From Microbacterium sp. (GTDB taxonomy: Bacteria > Actinomycetota > Actinomycetes > Actinomycetales > Microbacteriaceae): DNA of 39,068 nt. A program made the position numbers and the translations under genes. The stretch is from assembly GCF_003248605.1 (NCBI RefSeq), contig NZ_QFPF01000011.1:1-39068 (forward strand). The letters run 5' to 3'. Below, one piece after another: positions 24,138-31,893 of the stretch. The first letter of the stretch is position 1. Every line of letters begins with the position of its first letter. The notes under the pieces were generated by a model, which was not told where the DNA came from, searched no databases, and saw only the letters and a list, made by a program, of their open reading frames with translations.

Positions 24138-24967
24138 CGGATGCCGCCCCCACCACGGTCGCCACCACCACCGTCGGCGTGGCCGTCGCCCAGTTCGCAC
24201 CCAGCGCCGCTCCCGCCGTGAACCTGGAGGTGATCGCGGACCTCGTCGAACGGGCGGTCGCGCGCGGCGCTGATCTTGTGCTCCTGCCCGAATACTCGAG
24301 CTACTTCGTCGACCCCTTCGATGCCTCTCTCGCGACCCACGCCGAGGATCTCGACGGCCCCTTCGTGACGGCGCTGACCGCCCTCGCCGCCCGCCACCGC
24401 GTCTGCATCGTCGCGGGGTTCCTGGAGCGCGCCGCCGATGAACGGCGCGTGCGCAACACCGTCGTGGCGGTGTCGGGCGACGAGGGCCTGCTGGCGACGT
24501 ACCGCAAACTCCACCTCTACGACGCCTTCGGGCAGCGCGAGTCGGACTGGATCGAACCGGGCGAGATCGCGACGCCCGAGACCTTCGTGTGGCACGGACT
24601 GCGCTTTGCGCTGCAAACCTGCTACGACCTGCGGTTTCCCGAGGTCACCCGCACACTCGCCGACGCCGGCGCGGATGTCGTGCTGGTGCCGGCGGAGTGG
24701 GTGCGCGGCCCCCTGAAGGAGCACCACTGGCGCACCCTCCTGCAGGCGCGAGCGATCGAGAACACCCTCTACGTCGCGGCCGCCGACCATCCGCCGCCGC
24801 TCGGGATCGGGCACAGCGGCGTGATCGATCCGCAGGGCGTCGAGATGGCGTGCGTGGGTACGGGCACGGACGTCGCGGTCGCGTTCCTCGAACGCGCAGC
24901 GATCGAACGGGTGCGCCGTGTGAACCCCGCGCTCGCGCTGCGCCGATTCCGCGTCGCGCCCGCCTGA
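24134..24967 (+). CDS. mtnU: Carbon-nitrogen hydrolase, probable omega-amidase (MtnU/Nit2 type)
   Basis: This 277-residue nitrilase-superfamily protein has the full catalytic triad: E53 (LLPEYSSY), K125 (TYRKLHLYD) and C163 (LQTCYDLRFPE). The ESDWIEPGE stretch after the lysine resembles Nit2/omega-amidase enzymes. These deamidate 2-oxoglutaramate, the product formed when glutamine donates its amino group, and so pull the transamination forward. It faces an aminotransferase gene of the glutamine-transaminase-K type end to end, the pairing known from methionine salvage. Other nitrilase branches cannot be excluded from sequence alone. ATG 24134 has a GAAAGGA site and overlaps the previous stop. 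Confidence 0.78.
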   Translation: MTDAAPTTVATTTVGVAVAQFAPSAAPAVNLEVIADLVERAVARGADLVLLPEYSSYFVDPFDASLATHAEDLDGPFVTALTALAARHRVCIVAGFLERAADERRVRNTVVAVSGDEGLLATYRKLHLYDAFGQRESDWIEPGEIATPETFVWHGLRFALQTCYDLRFPEVTRTLADAGADVVLVPAEWVRGPLKEHHWRTLLQARAIENTLYVAAADHPPPLGIGHSGVIDPQGVEMACVGTGTDVAVAFLERAAIERVRRVNPALALRRFRVAPA

Positions 24968-25001
24968 CCCCGTTCGCGGAGCGAGGCGCCTGCGCCGACG
25001 C

Positions 25002-26204
25002 TCAGGGGGCCATGCAGGCCAGACGCGAGGCGGCCTGCTCGATCACGTCGACGCGCTTGCAGGCGGCGAAACGCACCAGCGTGGCATAGTCTGCGCGGTG
25101 CTCGGGGGTGACGAACGCGGTCACGGGGATCCCCACGACCCCTGCGCGCCGGGGCAGCTCGCGGCAGAACTCATCGGCGTCGGTCGCGCCGAGCGGACCG
25201 GCGTCGGCGACGGTGAAGTAGGACCCACGCGGCACGGACACATCGAACCCCGCGGCGCGAAGGCCGGCGCCGAGCATGTCGCGGCCGTGCTCGAGATCGC
25301 GCGCGATGTGCGCGAAGAACTCATCGGGCAGTCGCAGCCCGACGGCGATCGCAGGCTGGAAGGGCGAGCCGTTGACATACGTGAGGTACTGCTTGACGGT
25401 CATGACGGCGGTCACGAGCTCTTCCGGGCCGCTCAGCCAGCCGATCTTCCACCCCGTCGTGCGGAACGTCTTGCCCGCCGATGAGATCGTCAGCGTGCGC
25501 TCCGCCGCTCCGGGAATCGTCGCGATCGGAACGTGCGGCTCACCGAAGGTGAGGTGCTCGTAGACCTCGTCGGTGACGATCACGGCATCGTGACGATCGG
25601 CAAGGGCCACGATGCGCTCGCGCACCTCCGAGCTGAAGACCGCACCGGTGGGGTTGTGCGGATCGTTCACGAGGATGATTCGCGTGCGATCGCTCACGAC
25701 GGCCTCGAGCGCGTCGAGATCGGGCTGGAAATCGGGCCAGCGCAGGGGGACCGTCACTAATCGCGCCCCGGCGAGGGCGACACACGCGGCGTACGAGTCG
25801 TAGAAGGGCTCGAAGACGACGACCTCGTCCTCCGGCGAGTCGATGAGGGCGAGCAGTGTCGAGGCGAGCGCTTCGGTGGCACCGGCGGTGACGAGCACCT
25901 CCCGCTCGGGGTCGAGGGTCACGCAGTAGAAGCGCTCCTGGTGCTCGGCGATCGCCTGCAGGAGATCCGGGATGCCGCGGCCCGGCGGATACTGGTTCGC
26001 TCCGCCCGCGATGGCCGAGCGCGCAGCCTCGAGCACCTCGGCGGGCCCGTCCTCGTCGGGAAAGCCCTGCCCGAGATTGAGGGCGCCGGTGCTCGTGGCG
26101 AGGCCGCTCATCTCGGCGAAGATCGTCGTCGCGACCGACCCGTCGGGCCGGAGAAGTCCCGCGCCCGCCGCCGTCCGACGCCAGGCGCCTGTGATCTCAC
26201 TCAT
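25002..26204 (-). CDS. mtnE: PLP-dependent aminotransferase, glutamine transaminase K/kynurenine aminotransferase type (probable MtnE)
   Basis: This 400-residue fold-type I aminotransferase has LGQGFPDEDGP near the N-terminus, the ring-stacking and phosphate region VTAGATEALAS, the NDPHNPTGAVF block, the DEVYEHLTF strand and the PLP-lysine motif SSAGKTFRTTGWKIGW. The latter is typical of the glutamine-transaminase-K/methionine aminotransferase subgroup. It would aminate 4-methylthio-2-oxobutyrate to methionine, the final salvage step; DapC-like N-succinyl-diaminopimelate aminotransferase is the main alternative. ATG 26204 is preferred over GTG 26213 because GGAAGG sits about 8 bases before the ATG. 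It is divergent from the htrA-like gene. Confidence 0.78.
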   Translation of the reverse strand: MSEITGAWRRTAAGAGLLRPDGSVATTIFAEMSGLATSTGALNLGQGFPDEDGPAEVLEAARSAIAGGANQYPPGRGIPDLLQAIAEHQERFYCVTLDPEREVLVTAGATEALASTLLALIDSPEDEVVVFEPFYDSYAACVALAGARLVTVPLRWPDFQPDLDALEAVVSDRTRIILVNDPHNPTGAVFSSEVRERIVALADRHDAVIVTDEVYEHLTFGEPHVPIATIPGAAERTLTISSAGKTFRTTGWKIGWLSGPEELVTAVMTVKQYLTYVNGSPFQPAIAVGLRLPDEFFAHIARDLEHGRDMLGAGLRAAGFDVSVPRGSYFTVADAGPLGATDADEFCRELPRRAGVVGIPVTAFVTPEHRADYATLVRFAACKRVDVIEQAASRLACMAP

Positions 26205-26244
26205 GTGTGGCACCTTCCGCCCGCTTCGGAGGCCGGGCCGCTCA

Positions 26245-26250
26245 AGGCTA
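26245..26250 (-). promoter_or_regulatory. Putative -10 element of the aminotransferase gene
   Basis: On the minus strand the hexamer is TAGCCT, about 40 bases before the ATG at 26204. This leaves a leader that includes the ribosome-binding site. Confidence 0.4.
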
Positions 26251-26345
26251 GGGCAACGTCATCGCATAGCCGAAATGGGGTGTCGTCATAAGCAACACAC
26301 AGGATCCGGGAGGATGGTGAAAGGGCTTTGGACGAAGGAGCACCG

Positions 26346-27851
26346 ATGAGTGACACGCAGGGCGTCCGCCCCGACCACGACGGCGAGCAGCCGCAGGGCA
26401 CCGCCGCCCCCCACCCGCATCCGCAGACGGAGATCCCGGCGCAGGCTGCGCCGGTGCCGCCGCGGCCGCCGATGCCCGCGTATCCCGCGGGCTACCACCC
26501 GGGCGCCGGCGCCCCCTCACACGGGGCCTCGTTCGGTCCGGCGGCATCCCCTTACGGAGCGCACGCCACCCAGCCCACGCTTCCGCTGGGCGGCGCGTCC
26601 GCCGGTGGCCCGACCTTCGGCTCGAGCACCGCCACGGCCGAACGACCCGCCAAGAAGAAGTCGGCCGCGGGCAAGGTGACCGGTCTGATCGTCGCGGCCG
26701 CCCTGGTCGGCGGCGCGGCCGGCCTCGGTACGGCGTACGCCGGCACCCAGCTGTGGGGCCAGCCCGCGACCACCGTCGTGGCCGGCGGTGGCACGGTCAC
26801 CGTGAACAATCCGGAGAGCGTGACGGCCACCACCGCGATCGCCGCCAAGGTCCTGCCGAGCGTCGTGACCATCGAGGTCTCGGCCGGAGGCTCGGGAGGC
26901 AGCGGCTCGGGTGTCGTCCTCAGCGAGGACGGCTACGTCGTCACCAACACCCATGTCGTCACGCTCGATGGCGGAACGGGCACCTCCGAGATCCGGGTGA
27001 CGACCTCAGACGGTCGCATCTACGACGCCGAGATCGTCGGCACGGATCCCACGTACGACCTCGCGGTCATCCGGCTCGTCGATGCCGAGGGGCTCACGCC
27101 GATCGAGTTCGCGGACTCGTCCGAGCTCAACGTGGGCGATCAGAGCGTAGCGATCGGAGCGCCCCTCGGGCTTGCGAACACCGTCACGACGGGCATCATC
27201 AGCGCCCTGAACCGCAGCATCGAGATCGCCTCGTCGGCGGCTCCGGAGTCCGGCGGCGACGATGAGGGGGATGGTGAGGAGGACCAGGAGCAGGACCAGG
27301 GTCCGTTCCAGTTCGACATCCCCGGTCAGGAGCAGCAGTCCATGGCGAGCGAGACGATCAAGATCGCCGTCATCCAGACGGACGCCGCGATCAACCCCGG
27401 CAACTCGGGCGGCGCGCTCGTCGACGGCGAGGGGCGTCTGATCGGCATCAACGTCGCGATCGCGACGGCCGGCTCGTCGAGCGAGTCGGGGTCGATCGGC
27501 GTGGGATTCTCGATCCCCTCGAATGTCGTGGAGCGCATCACCGACGAGATCATCGCCGACGGTGAAGCGACTCACGGCCTGCTGGGTGCCACCGTTCTCG
27601 CCGCGAGTGCGGTGGAGGGAGCGACGATCTCGGGCGCGTACATCGACTCGGTCACGCCCGGCGGCGCGGCCGAGGACGGTGGACTCGCCGCGGACGACAT
27701 CGTGACCGCGTTCAACGGGGTTCCGATCACCGACTCGGTCGATCTCACGGCGCAGGTGCGTGCGGCCGCCGCGGGCAGCGAGGCGACCGTGACCTACGTG
27801 CGTGACGGCGAGACCCTCGAGACCACGGTCACCCTGGGGTCGCTGCAGTAG
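26346..27851 (+). CDS. HtrA/DegP-like membrane-anchored serine protease with PDZ domain
   Basis: This 501-residue protein has a long, proline-rich, cytosolic N-terminus (about 1-110) and one transmembrane helix (about 115-135). An extracytoplasmic trypsin-like domain follows with H203 (NTHVV), D238 (TYDLAVI) and S354 (GNSGGA), then a PDZ domain (about 410-500). HtrA proteases of this layout degrade or process misfolded envelope proteins. A strongly acidic insertion of about 25 residues (GGDDEGDGEEDQEQDQG) lies between the aspartate and serine, in the region of the regulatory loops. ATG 26346 has an ideal AAGGAG site. The gene ends just before a strong terminator and stands at the edge of the teichoic-acid-like genes. 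Confidence 0.93.
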   Translation: MSDTQGVRPDHDGEQPQGTAAPHPHPQTEIPAQAAPVPPRPPMPAYPAGYHPGAGAPSHGASFGPAASPYGAHATQPTLPLGGASAGGPTFGSSTATAERPAKKKSAAGKVTGLIVAAALVGGAAGLGTAYAGTQLWGQPATTVVAGGGTVTVNNPESVTATTAIAAKVLPSVVTIEVSAGGSGGSGSGVVLSEDGYVVTNTHVVTLDGGTGTSEIRVTTSDGRIYDAEIVGTDPTYDLAVIRLVDAEGLTPIEFADSSELNVGDQSVAIGAPLGLANTVTTGIISALNRSIEIASSAAPESGGDDEGDGEEDQEQDQGPFQFDIPGQEQQSMASETIKIAVIQTDAAINPGNSGGALVDGEGRLIGINVAIATAGSSSESGSIGVGFSIPSNVVERITDEIIADGEATHGLLGATVLAASAVEGATISGAYIDSVTPGGAAEDGGLAADDIVTAFNGVPITDSVDLTAQVRAAAAGSEATVTYVRDGETLETTVTLGSLQ

Positions 27852-27867
27852 GCCCGCGACGAACGTC

Positions 27868-27901
27868 GGATGCCCCCGGGACCTCCAGCCCGGGGGCATC
27901 C
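27868..27901 (+). terminator. Hairpin terminator after the htrA-like gene
   Basis: GGATGCCCCCGGG at 27868-27880 pairs perfectly (13 bp) with 27889-27901 over an 8-base loop, 16 bases after the stop codon. A T-tract is lacking, as is usual in high-GC actinobacteria. Confidence 0.7.
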
Positions 27902-27929
27902 GCATGTCTGACGCAGGGTGTGCCACCGC

Positions 27930-27935
27930 TAGGCT
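27930..27935 (+). promoter_or_regulatory. -10 element of the teichoic-acid-like gene pair
   Basis: TAGGCT, 13 bases before the ATG at 27949. Transcription would start just before GGGGAGG, giving a leader of only about 7 bases. Confidence 0.4.
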
Positions 27936-27948
27936 CGTGCGGGGAGGC

Positions 27949-29253
27949 ATGATCGTGGCGTCGTTCTCGTTCGGCGCGGGCAACGCGGCTCAGCTGCTGC
28001 GGATCCCCGCCTACGTCCTCGGCGCTCTGGCCGTGCGGGTGATTCCGCGCTCGCGCGACCAGTGGGTGTTCGGCTGCGGTGCAGGGGTGACCGACGGAGC
28101 GCTCGCGCTCTGGAGGCAGGTCACGGCCGACGGCCGCCCGGCCCTCTGGCTGACGGGATCGCCGCGCGACGACGCCGATGCGCGCGCACTCGGCATCGCC
28201 TTCGCGCGCAAGAGCTCCCTTCGCGGGTTCTGGCGCACCGCGCGCGCGCGGGTCGTCGTCGTCACGCACGGCTTCGGCGACGCCAACAGGTACGCCGTTG
28301 CGGGTGCCTTCACCGTGCAGCTGTGGCACGGCATCCCCCTCAAGCGCATCGGTCTGGACTCTCCCGAGACGCTGCGCAGCAGCATCCTGCCGCGCTCGCG
28401 CGTCGTGCGCGCGCTGCTTCGGCTGATGTACACGAGGGCGACGCGGCGCATCGATCTGCTGCCGGCGGCGTCGCACCTGGTCCGGGGGCGGCTCGAGTCG
28501 GCCTTCGGCCTGCCCGACGAGCGTGTGCCCGTGACGGGCGAGCCCCGCACCGACGTCCTCACGGCGGGCGGGGTGGAGCCGAGCGCAGATCGTGCGCGCG
28601 CGAGGATCGTGGATGCTGTCGGGCCGCTGCCCACGCCCGGGTCGCGCGTCGTGCTCTACGCGCCGACGTGGCGCGACGGAGATCCGGACCCCGCGGTGCC
28701 GACGGGGCAGGAGTGGGATGCGCTTCTCGCGGTGCTCGACGCGTGCGACGCGGTGCTGCTCGTGCGCTCGCACCCGCTGGGTGCGGGGGACTACACCCCG
28801 CCGCGCGATTCTGCGCGCGTGCGTGCCTTCGGCAGCGACCTGGTCCGAGATGCGACACCGGCCCTGCCCGGCCTGGATGCGCTGATCACGGACTACTCCT
28901 CGATGGCGTTCGACGCGGCGCTCGTCGCGCTTCCCGTGCTGTACTTCGCGCCCGATGCGGAGGTGTACGCGCGGCGTCGCGGGTTCTACGGGCGGTACGA
29001 GGATGTGGCGGGGCCGGACCTCGCGCGCACATGGGCCGAGGCGACGGTGCAGCTGGCGACGCTTCTGAGGGATCCCGCCGAACACGAGCGGCGATCCGCG
29101 CTGTCGCGCGCTCTGAGCCTGCGCGTGCACGCCTTCCGCGACGGTGGCAGCACGCGGCGGGTGTACCGTGCGATTGTGGAACGGGCGGGTCTGCCCGCAG
29201 CCACGATGGGTGCCGGGCGTGCGGACGCGGGCGCGGAGGGGACCACGGCATGA
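27949..29253 (+). CDS. CDP-glycerol glycerophosphotransferase family protein (first of three)
   Basis: This 434-residue protein belongs to the TagB/TagF-like glycerophosphotransferase family. It contains the family hallmarks VQLWHGIPLKRIG (conserved histidine), VVLYAPTWRDG, LLVRSHPL and LITDYSSMAFD. Such enzymes transfer glycerol- or polyol-phosphate from a CDP donor onto a growing wall polymer at the cytosolic membrane face. A hydrophobic, basic N-terminal segment may hold it at the membrane. ATG 27949 is chosen because the terminator and promoter lie upstream; ATG 27904 is in frame but sits 3 bases after the terminator stem. Its stop overlaps the next gene by 4 bases. Confidence 0.88.
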   Translation: MIVASFSFGAGNAAQLLRIPAYVLGALAVRVIPRSRDQWVFGCGAGVTDGALALWRQVTADGRPALWLTGSPRDDADARALGIAFARKSSLRGFWRTARARVVVVTHGFGDANRYAVAGAFTVQLWHGIPLKRIGLDSPETLRSSILPRSRVVRALLRLMYTRATRRIDLLPAASHLVRGRLESAFGLPDERVPVTGEPRTDVLTAGGVEPSADRARARIVDAVGPLPTPGSRVVLYAPTWRDGDPDPAVPTGQEWDALLAVLDACDAVLLVRSHPLGAGDYTPPRDSARVRAFGSDLVRDATPALPGLDALITDYSSMAFDAALVALPVLYFAPDAEVYARRRGFYGRYEDVAGPDLARTWAEATVQLATLLRDPAEHERRSALSRALSLRVHAFRDGGSTRRVYRAIVERAGLPAATMGAGRADAGAEGTTA

Positions 29254-30713
29254 CGACGGCTCAGCTGAGGTGCGCGGATGCGCCCGAGCTCACCATCACG
29301 GGAGAGGGCGAGCGCCCCGAGGCTCTGTGGCTCGAAGGCCCCCGCGCGCGTGTGGATGCGACCCTGACGGGACGCGGTCGCACGTGGCGGGCACGCGTAC
29401 CCCTCACCGCGGCGAGGTGGGGCGGCGCGCGGCTGCCGCTGCCCTCCGGAGCGTACGAGGTGCGTGTGCGATGGGCCGGTCGGGATGCCGAGGCGGTGGT
29501 TTCGGACTCCGTGCCGCTCACCGTGGGCACGGCGTTGCGGGCGCAGCTCGACGGCGAGGCGGGCCGACTGGCCGTGGGCCCGCCGGTGGACCCTGTCTAC
29601 GACTCCGGTGAGGGGCAGGATGCGCTCGAGCGCCGTTACGCGGCCGGAGCCGGTCCGCTCGAGAACGCGGTCTTCTTCGAGAGCTTCTACGGACGCAGCG
29701 CGAGCTGCAATCCGCTCGCGATCGACCGTGAACTCGCGCGCGTCGCGCCTGAGGTGACGCGCTACTGGAGTGTGGTCGACCTGTCGGTGGAGGTGCCGCC
29801 GGGAGCCGTACCCGTGGTGGAGGCGAGCCCGGAGTGGTGGCGTGCGCGGGGTCAGGCGCGCCTGCTGGTGGTCAACGACTGGCTGCGTCGCCGTTTCTCG
29901 CGGCGGCCGGGGCAGCGGGTGGTGCAGACATGGCACGGCACGCCGCTCAAGCGGCTGGCGCTGCACCGGCCCGGTTTCGATCCCCGTCGCATGATCGCGG
30001 TCGTGCGCGAGGGACGCCGCTGGGACGTGCTGCTGGCGGCGAACCCCTATGCGGCGAACATCCTGCGCAAGGCCTACGCGTTCCTGACACGTCCCATCTG
30101 GGTGGAGGGGTATCCGCGCAACGATGTGCTCGTCACCGGCGACGGTGCGGACATCCGACGGGCGCTGGGCATCCGAGCGGACGAACGGGTGCTGCTCTAC
30201 GCCCCGACCTGGCGGGACGATCGAGCGCTGATGGTCGACTTCGTCGATCCGGCGACCCTCGCCCGCGATGCGGATGCCGTGGTGCTCGTGCGCGGTCATT
30301 CCCGCACGCTGATCCCGGGACGCGACGTCGATGGTCCTCGTGTGATCGACGTCACGGGTTATCCCGACATCTCTCGATTGCTCCTGGTCGCCGACGCGCT
30401 CATCACGGACTACTCCTCGGTGATGTTCGACTTCGCGGTCACCGGCAAGCCGATGTACTTCCTCGTGCCGGATCTCGAGCACTATAGGGGCGAGCTCCGC
30501 GGCTTCTACTTCGATCTCGTCGAGCGTGCGCCGGGGCCCGTCGTGCGCACGCAGGACGAGCTCGCGGCGGCGCTCGGCGACAGCGATCTGCCCGGGCTGT
30601 TCGGAGCCCGCTACACGGCGTGGCAGCGTGCGTTCACGGCACGCGAGGACGGCCGCGCAGCCGAGCGCGTCGTCGCGCGTCTGCTCGATCAGGGATTCAT
30701 CGGCCGAGACTGA
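29250..30713 (+). CDS. CDP-glycerol glycerophosphotransferase family protein (second of three)
   Basis: This 487-residue enzyme has an N-terminal beta-rich region of about 120 residues without hallmarks, then the full TagF-like catalytic part. The landmarks are VVQTWHGTPLKRLAL, VEGYPRNDVL, VLLYAPTWRDD, VLVRGHSRTL and ALITDYSSVMFDFAVTGKPMYF. Histidines in the WHG and RGH motifs are the expected active-site residues. It starts with ATG 29250 inside the stop of the preceding gene (ATGA) and so is translationally coupled to it. The two proteins may add successive units or primer and polymer of one glycopolymer (inference). Confidence 0.9.
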   Translation: MTTAQLRCADAPELTITGEGERPEALWLEGPRARVDATLTGRGRTWRARVPLTAARWGGARLPLPSGAYEVRVRWAGRDAEAVVSDSVPLTVGTALRAQLDGEAGRLAVGPPVDPVYDSGEGQDALERRYAAGAGPLENAVFFESFYGRSASCNPLAIDRELARVAPEVTRYWSVVDLSVEVPPGAVPVVEASPEWWRARGQARLLVVNDWLRRRFSRRPGQRVVQTWHGTPLKRLALHRPGFDPRRMIAVVREGRRWDVLLAANPYAANILRKAYAFLTRPIWVEGYPRNDVLVTGDGADIRRALGIRADERVLLYAPTWRDDRALMVDFVDPATLARDADAVVLVRGHSRTLIPGRDVDGPRVIDVTGYPDISRLLLVADALITDYSSVMFDFAVTGKPMYFLVPDLEHYRGELRGFYFDLVERAPGPVVRTQDELAAALGDSDLPGLFGARYTAWQRAFTAREDGRAAERVVARLLDQGFIGRD

Positions 30714-30733
30714 TCCGCTGCCGGCCGTGCGGG

Positions 30734-31843
30734 CTACGGCAGGGGGGTGTTGCGCTCGCTCAGGCGCGAGGTGTCGACGGTGTCGCGCGCCCCGCTCGCG
30801 AGCCCGCGCACGAATCCGGCTCCCCACGCGAGATGCATCGTCGGCAGCACGGCGAGCGTCCAGACCTTGTCTCGCCACCCGCGGCCTCCGCCGCGACCGG
30901 CCGCGACACCCGCAACGAGTGCCGTGTACGCGGCGACGGGCAGGTAGAGGACGGATGCTGCCATCGAGGCCGCACCCGTCACGATCCGGGTCGCCTGCAG
31001 CACGGCGAGCACGGCTGCCGTGCCCGCCGAGAGGACGAGGGCCGGCGGCGCGAAGAAGCGGAGCGAATTGCGTCGTCCGTAGCGGCGGACGAGTTCGCCG
31101 CGCCACGTGCCGGTGGCGAAGAACTGACGGGCCAGCCGCGGCCAGCTCTCGCGGGGCCAGTAGGTGACGGAGAGGCCGGGATCGAACCACACGCGGTATC
31201 CGGCGCTGCGGATGCGGAGGTTGAGCTCCCAGTCCTCGCCGCGGCGGATCGATTCGTCGAAGAGACCGACCTCGTCGAGGACGGCGCGGCGCATGACCCC
31301 GAGGTAGGCCGATTCGGCCTCGCCCTCGCGGGTGCCGCCGTGGTACGCGCCGCCGCCGAGGCCGATGGGGGAGTTGTAGGCGCGGGCGACGGCGCGCTGG
31401 AAGGGTGAGCGGCCGTCGGCGCGCATGACGCCCCCGACGTTGGCGGCGCGCGTGCGCGCGAGCGTCGCGAGGGCGAGTCGCGTGTAATCGGGGGCCAGCT
31501 CCGAATGCGCGTCGACGCGCACGATCGTCGGCAGCGTGCTCGCACGGATCGCGGCGTTCAGACCCACCGGGATGTCGGCGGCCGGGTTGTGCACGAGGAG
31601 GATGCGGTCATCCGCGGCGGCGAGGCGTTCGGCCAGTGCGGTCGTTCCATCGCTCGAAGGGCCCAGCGCGAGTACGAGCTCGGTCGGTCCGTCGACGACC
31701 TGTTCGAGGACGGTGCGCACCGCGCGCTCGAGGTAGGCACGCTCGTTGAGCACGGGCATGATGAACGACACGCCCGAGCCGGCCGCCACGGTGGGGGCGT
31801 CCCGGCGTGCGATCGCGCGTCGTCCGGGATCATCCACCTGCAC
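30734..31843 (-). CDS. Family 2 glycosyltransferase with C-terminal membrane segments
   Basis: This 369-residue protein opens with a GT-A domain: SFIMPVLNERAYLERAV, the metal-binding region IVRVDAHSEL and the base region in RRGEDWELNLRIRSAGY (ED motif). About three hydrophobic segments in the last third suggest membrane attachment. It likely adds a sugar from a nucleotide-sugar to a lipid-linked or wall polymer. The closest pattern is that of succinoglycan/ExoA-like glycosyltransferases. GTG 31843 is divergent from the third glycerophosphotransferase with a 50-base gap, and the GT converges on the second one. Confidence 0.88.
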   Translation of the reverse strand: MQVDDPGRRAIARRDAPTVAAGSGVSFIMPVLNERAYLERAVRTVLEQVVDGPTELVLALGPSSDGTTALAERLAAADDRILLVHNPAADIPVGLNAAIRASTLPTIVRVDAHSELAPDYTRLALATLARTRAANVGGVMRADGRSPFQRAVARAYNSPIGLGGGAYHGGTREGEAESAYLGVMRRAVLDEVGLFDESIRRGEDWELNLRIRSAGYRVWFDPGLSVTYWPRESWPRLARQFFATGTWRGELVRRYGRRNSLRFFAPPALVLSAGTAAVLAVLQATRIVTGAASMAASVLYLPVAAYTALVAGVAAGRGGGRGWRDKVWTLAVLPTMHLAWGAGFVRGLASGARDTVDTSRLSERNTPLP

Positions 31844-31849
31844 CCGTCG

Positions 31850-31855
31850 ATCATG
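31850..31855 (-). promoter_or_regulatory. -10 element, leaderless start of the glycosyltransferase gene
   Basis: On the minus strand the hexamer is CATGAT, followed by 6 bases and the GTG at 31843. It is a variant of TANNNT, so support is weaker than for the facing promoter. Confidence 0.35.
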
Positions 31856-31881
31856 TCACGGGCGCGCGATGTGAGCCTGGG

Positions 31882-31887
31882 TAGGCT
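31882..31887 (+). promoter_or_regulatory. -10 element, leaderless start of the third glycerophosphotransferase
   Basis: TAGGCT followed by 6 bases and the GTG at 31894. It faces the glycosyltransferase -10 across 26 bases, so the two promoters must share upstream DNA. Confidence 0.5.
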
Positions 31888-31893
31888 TGCCGG

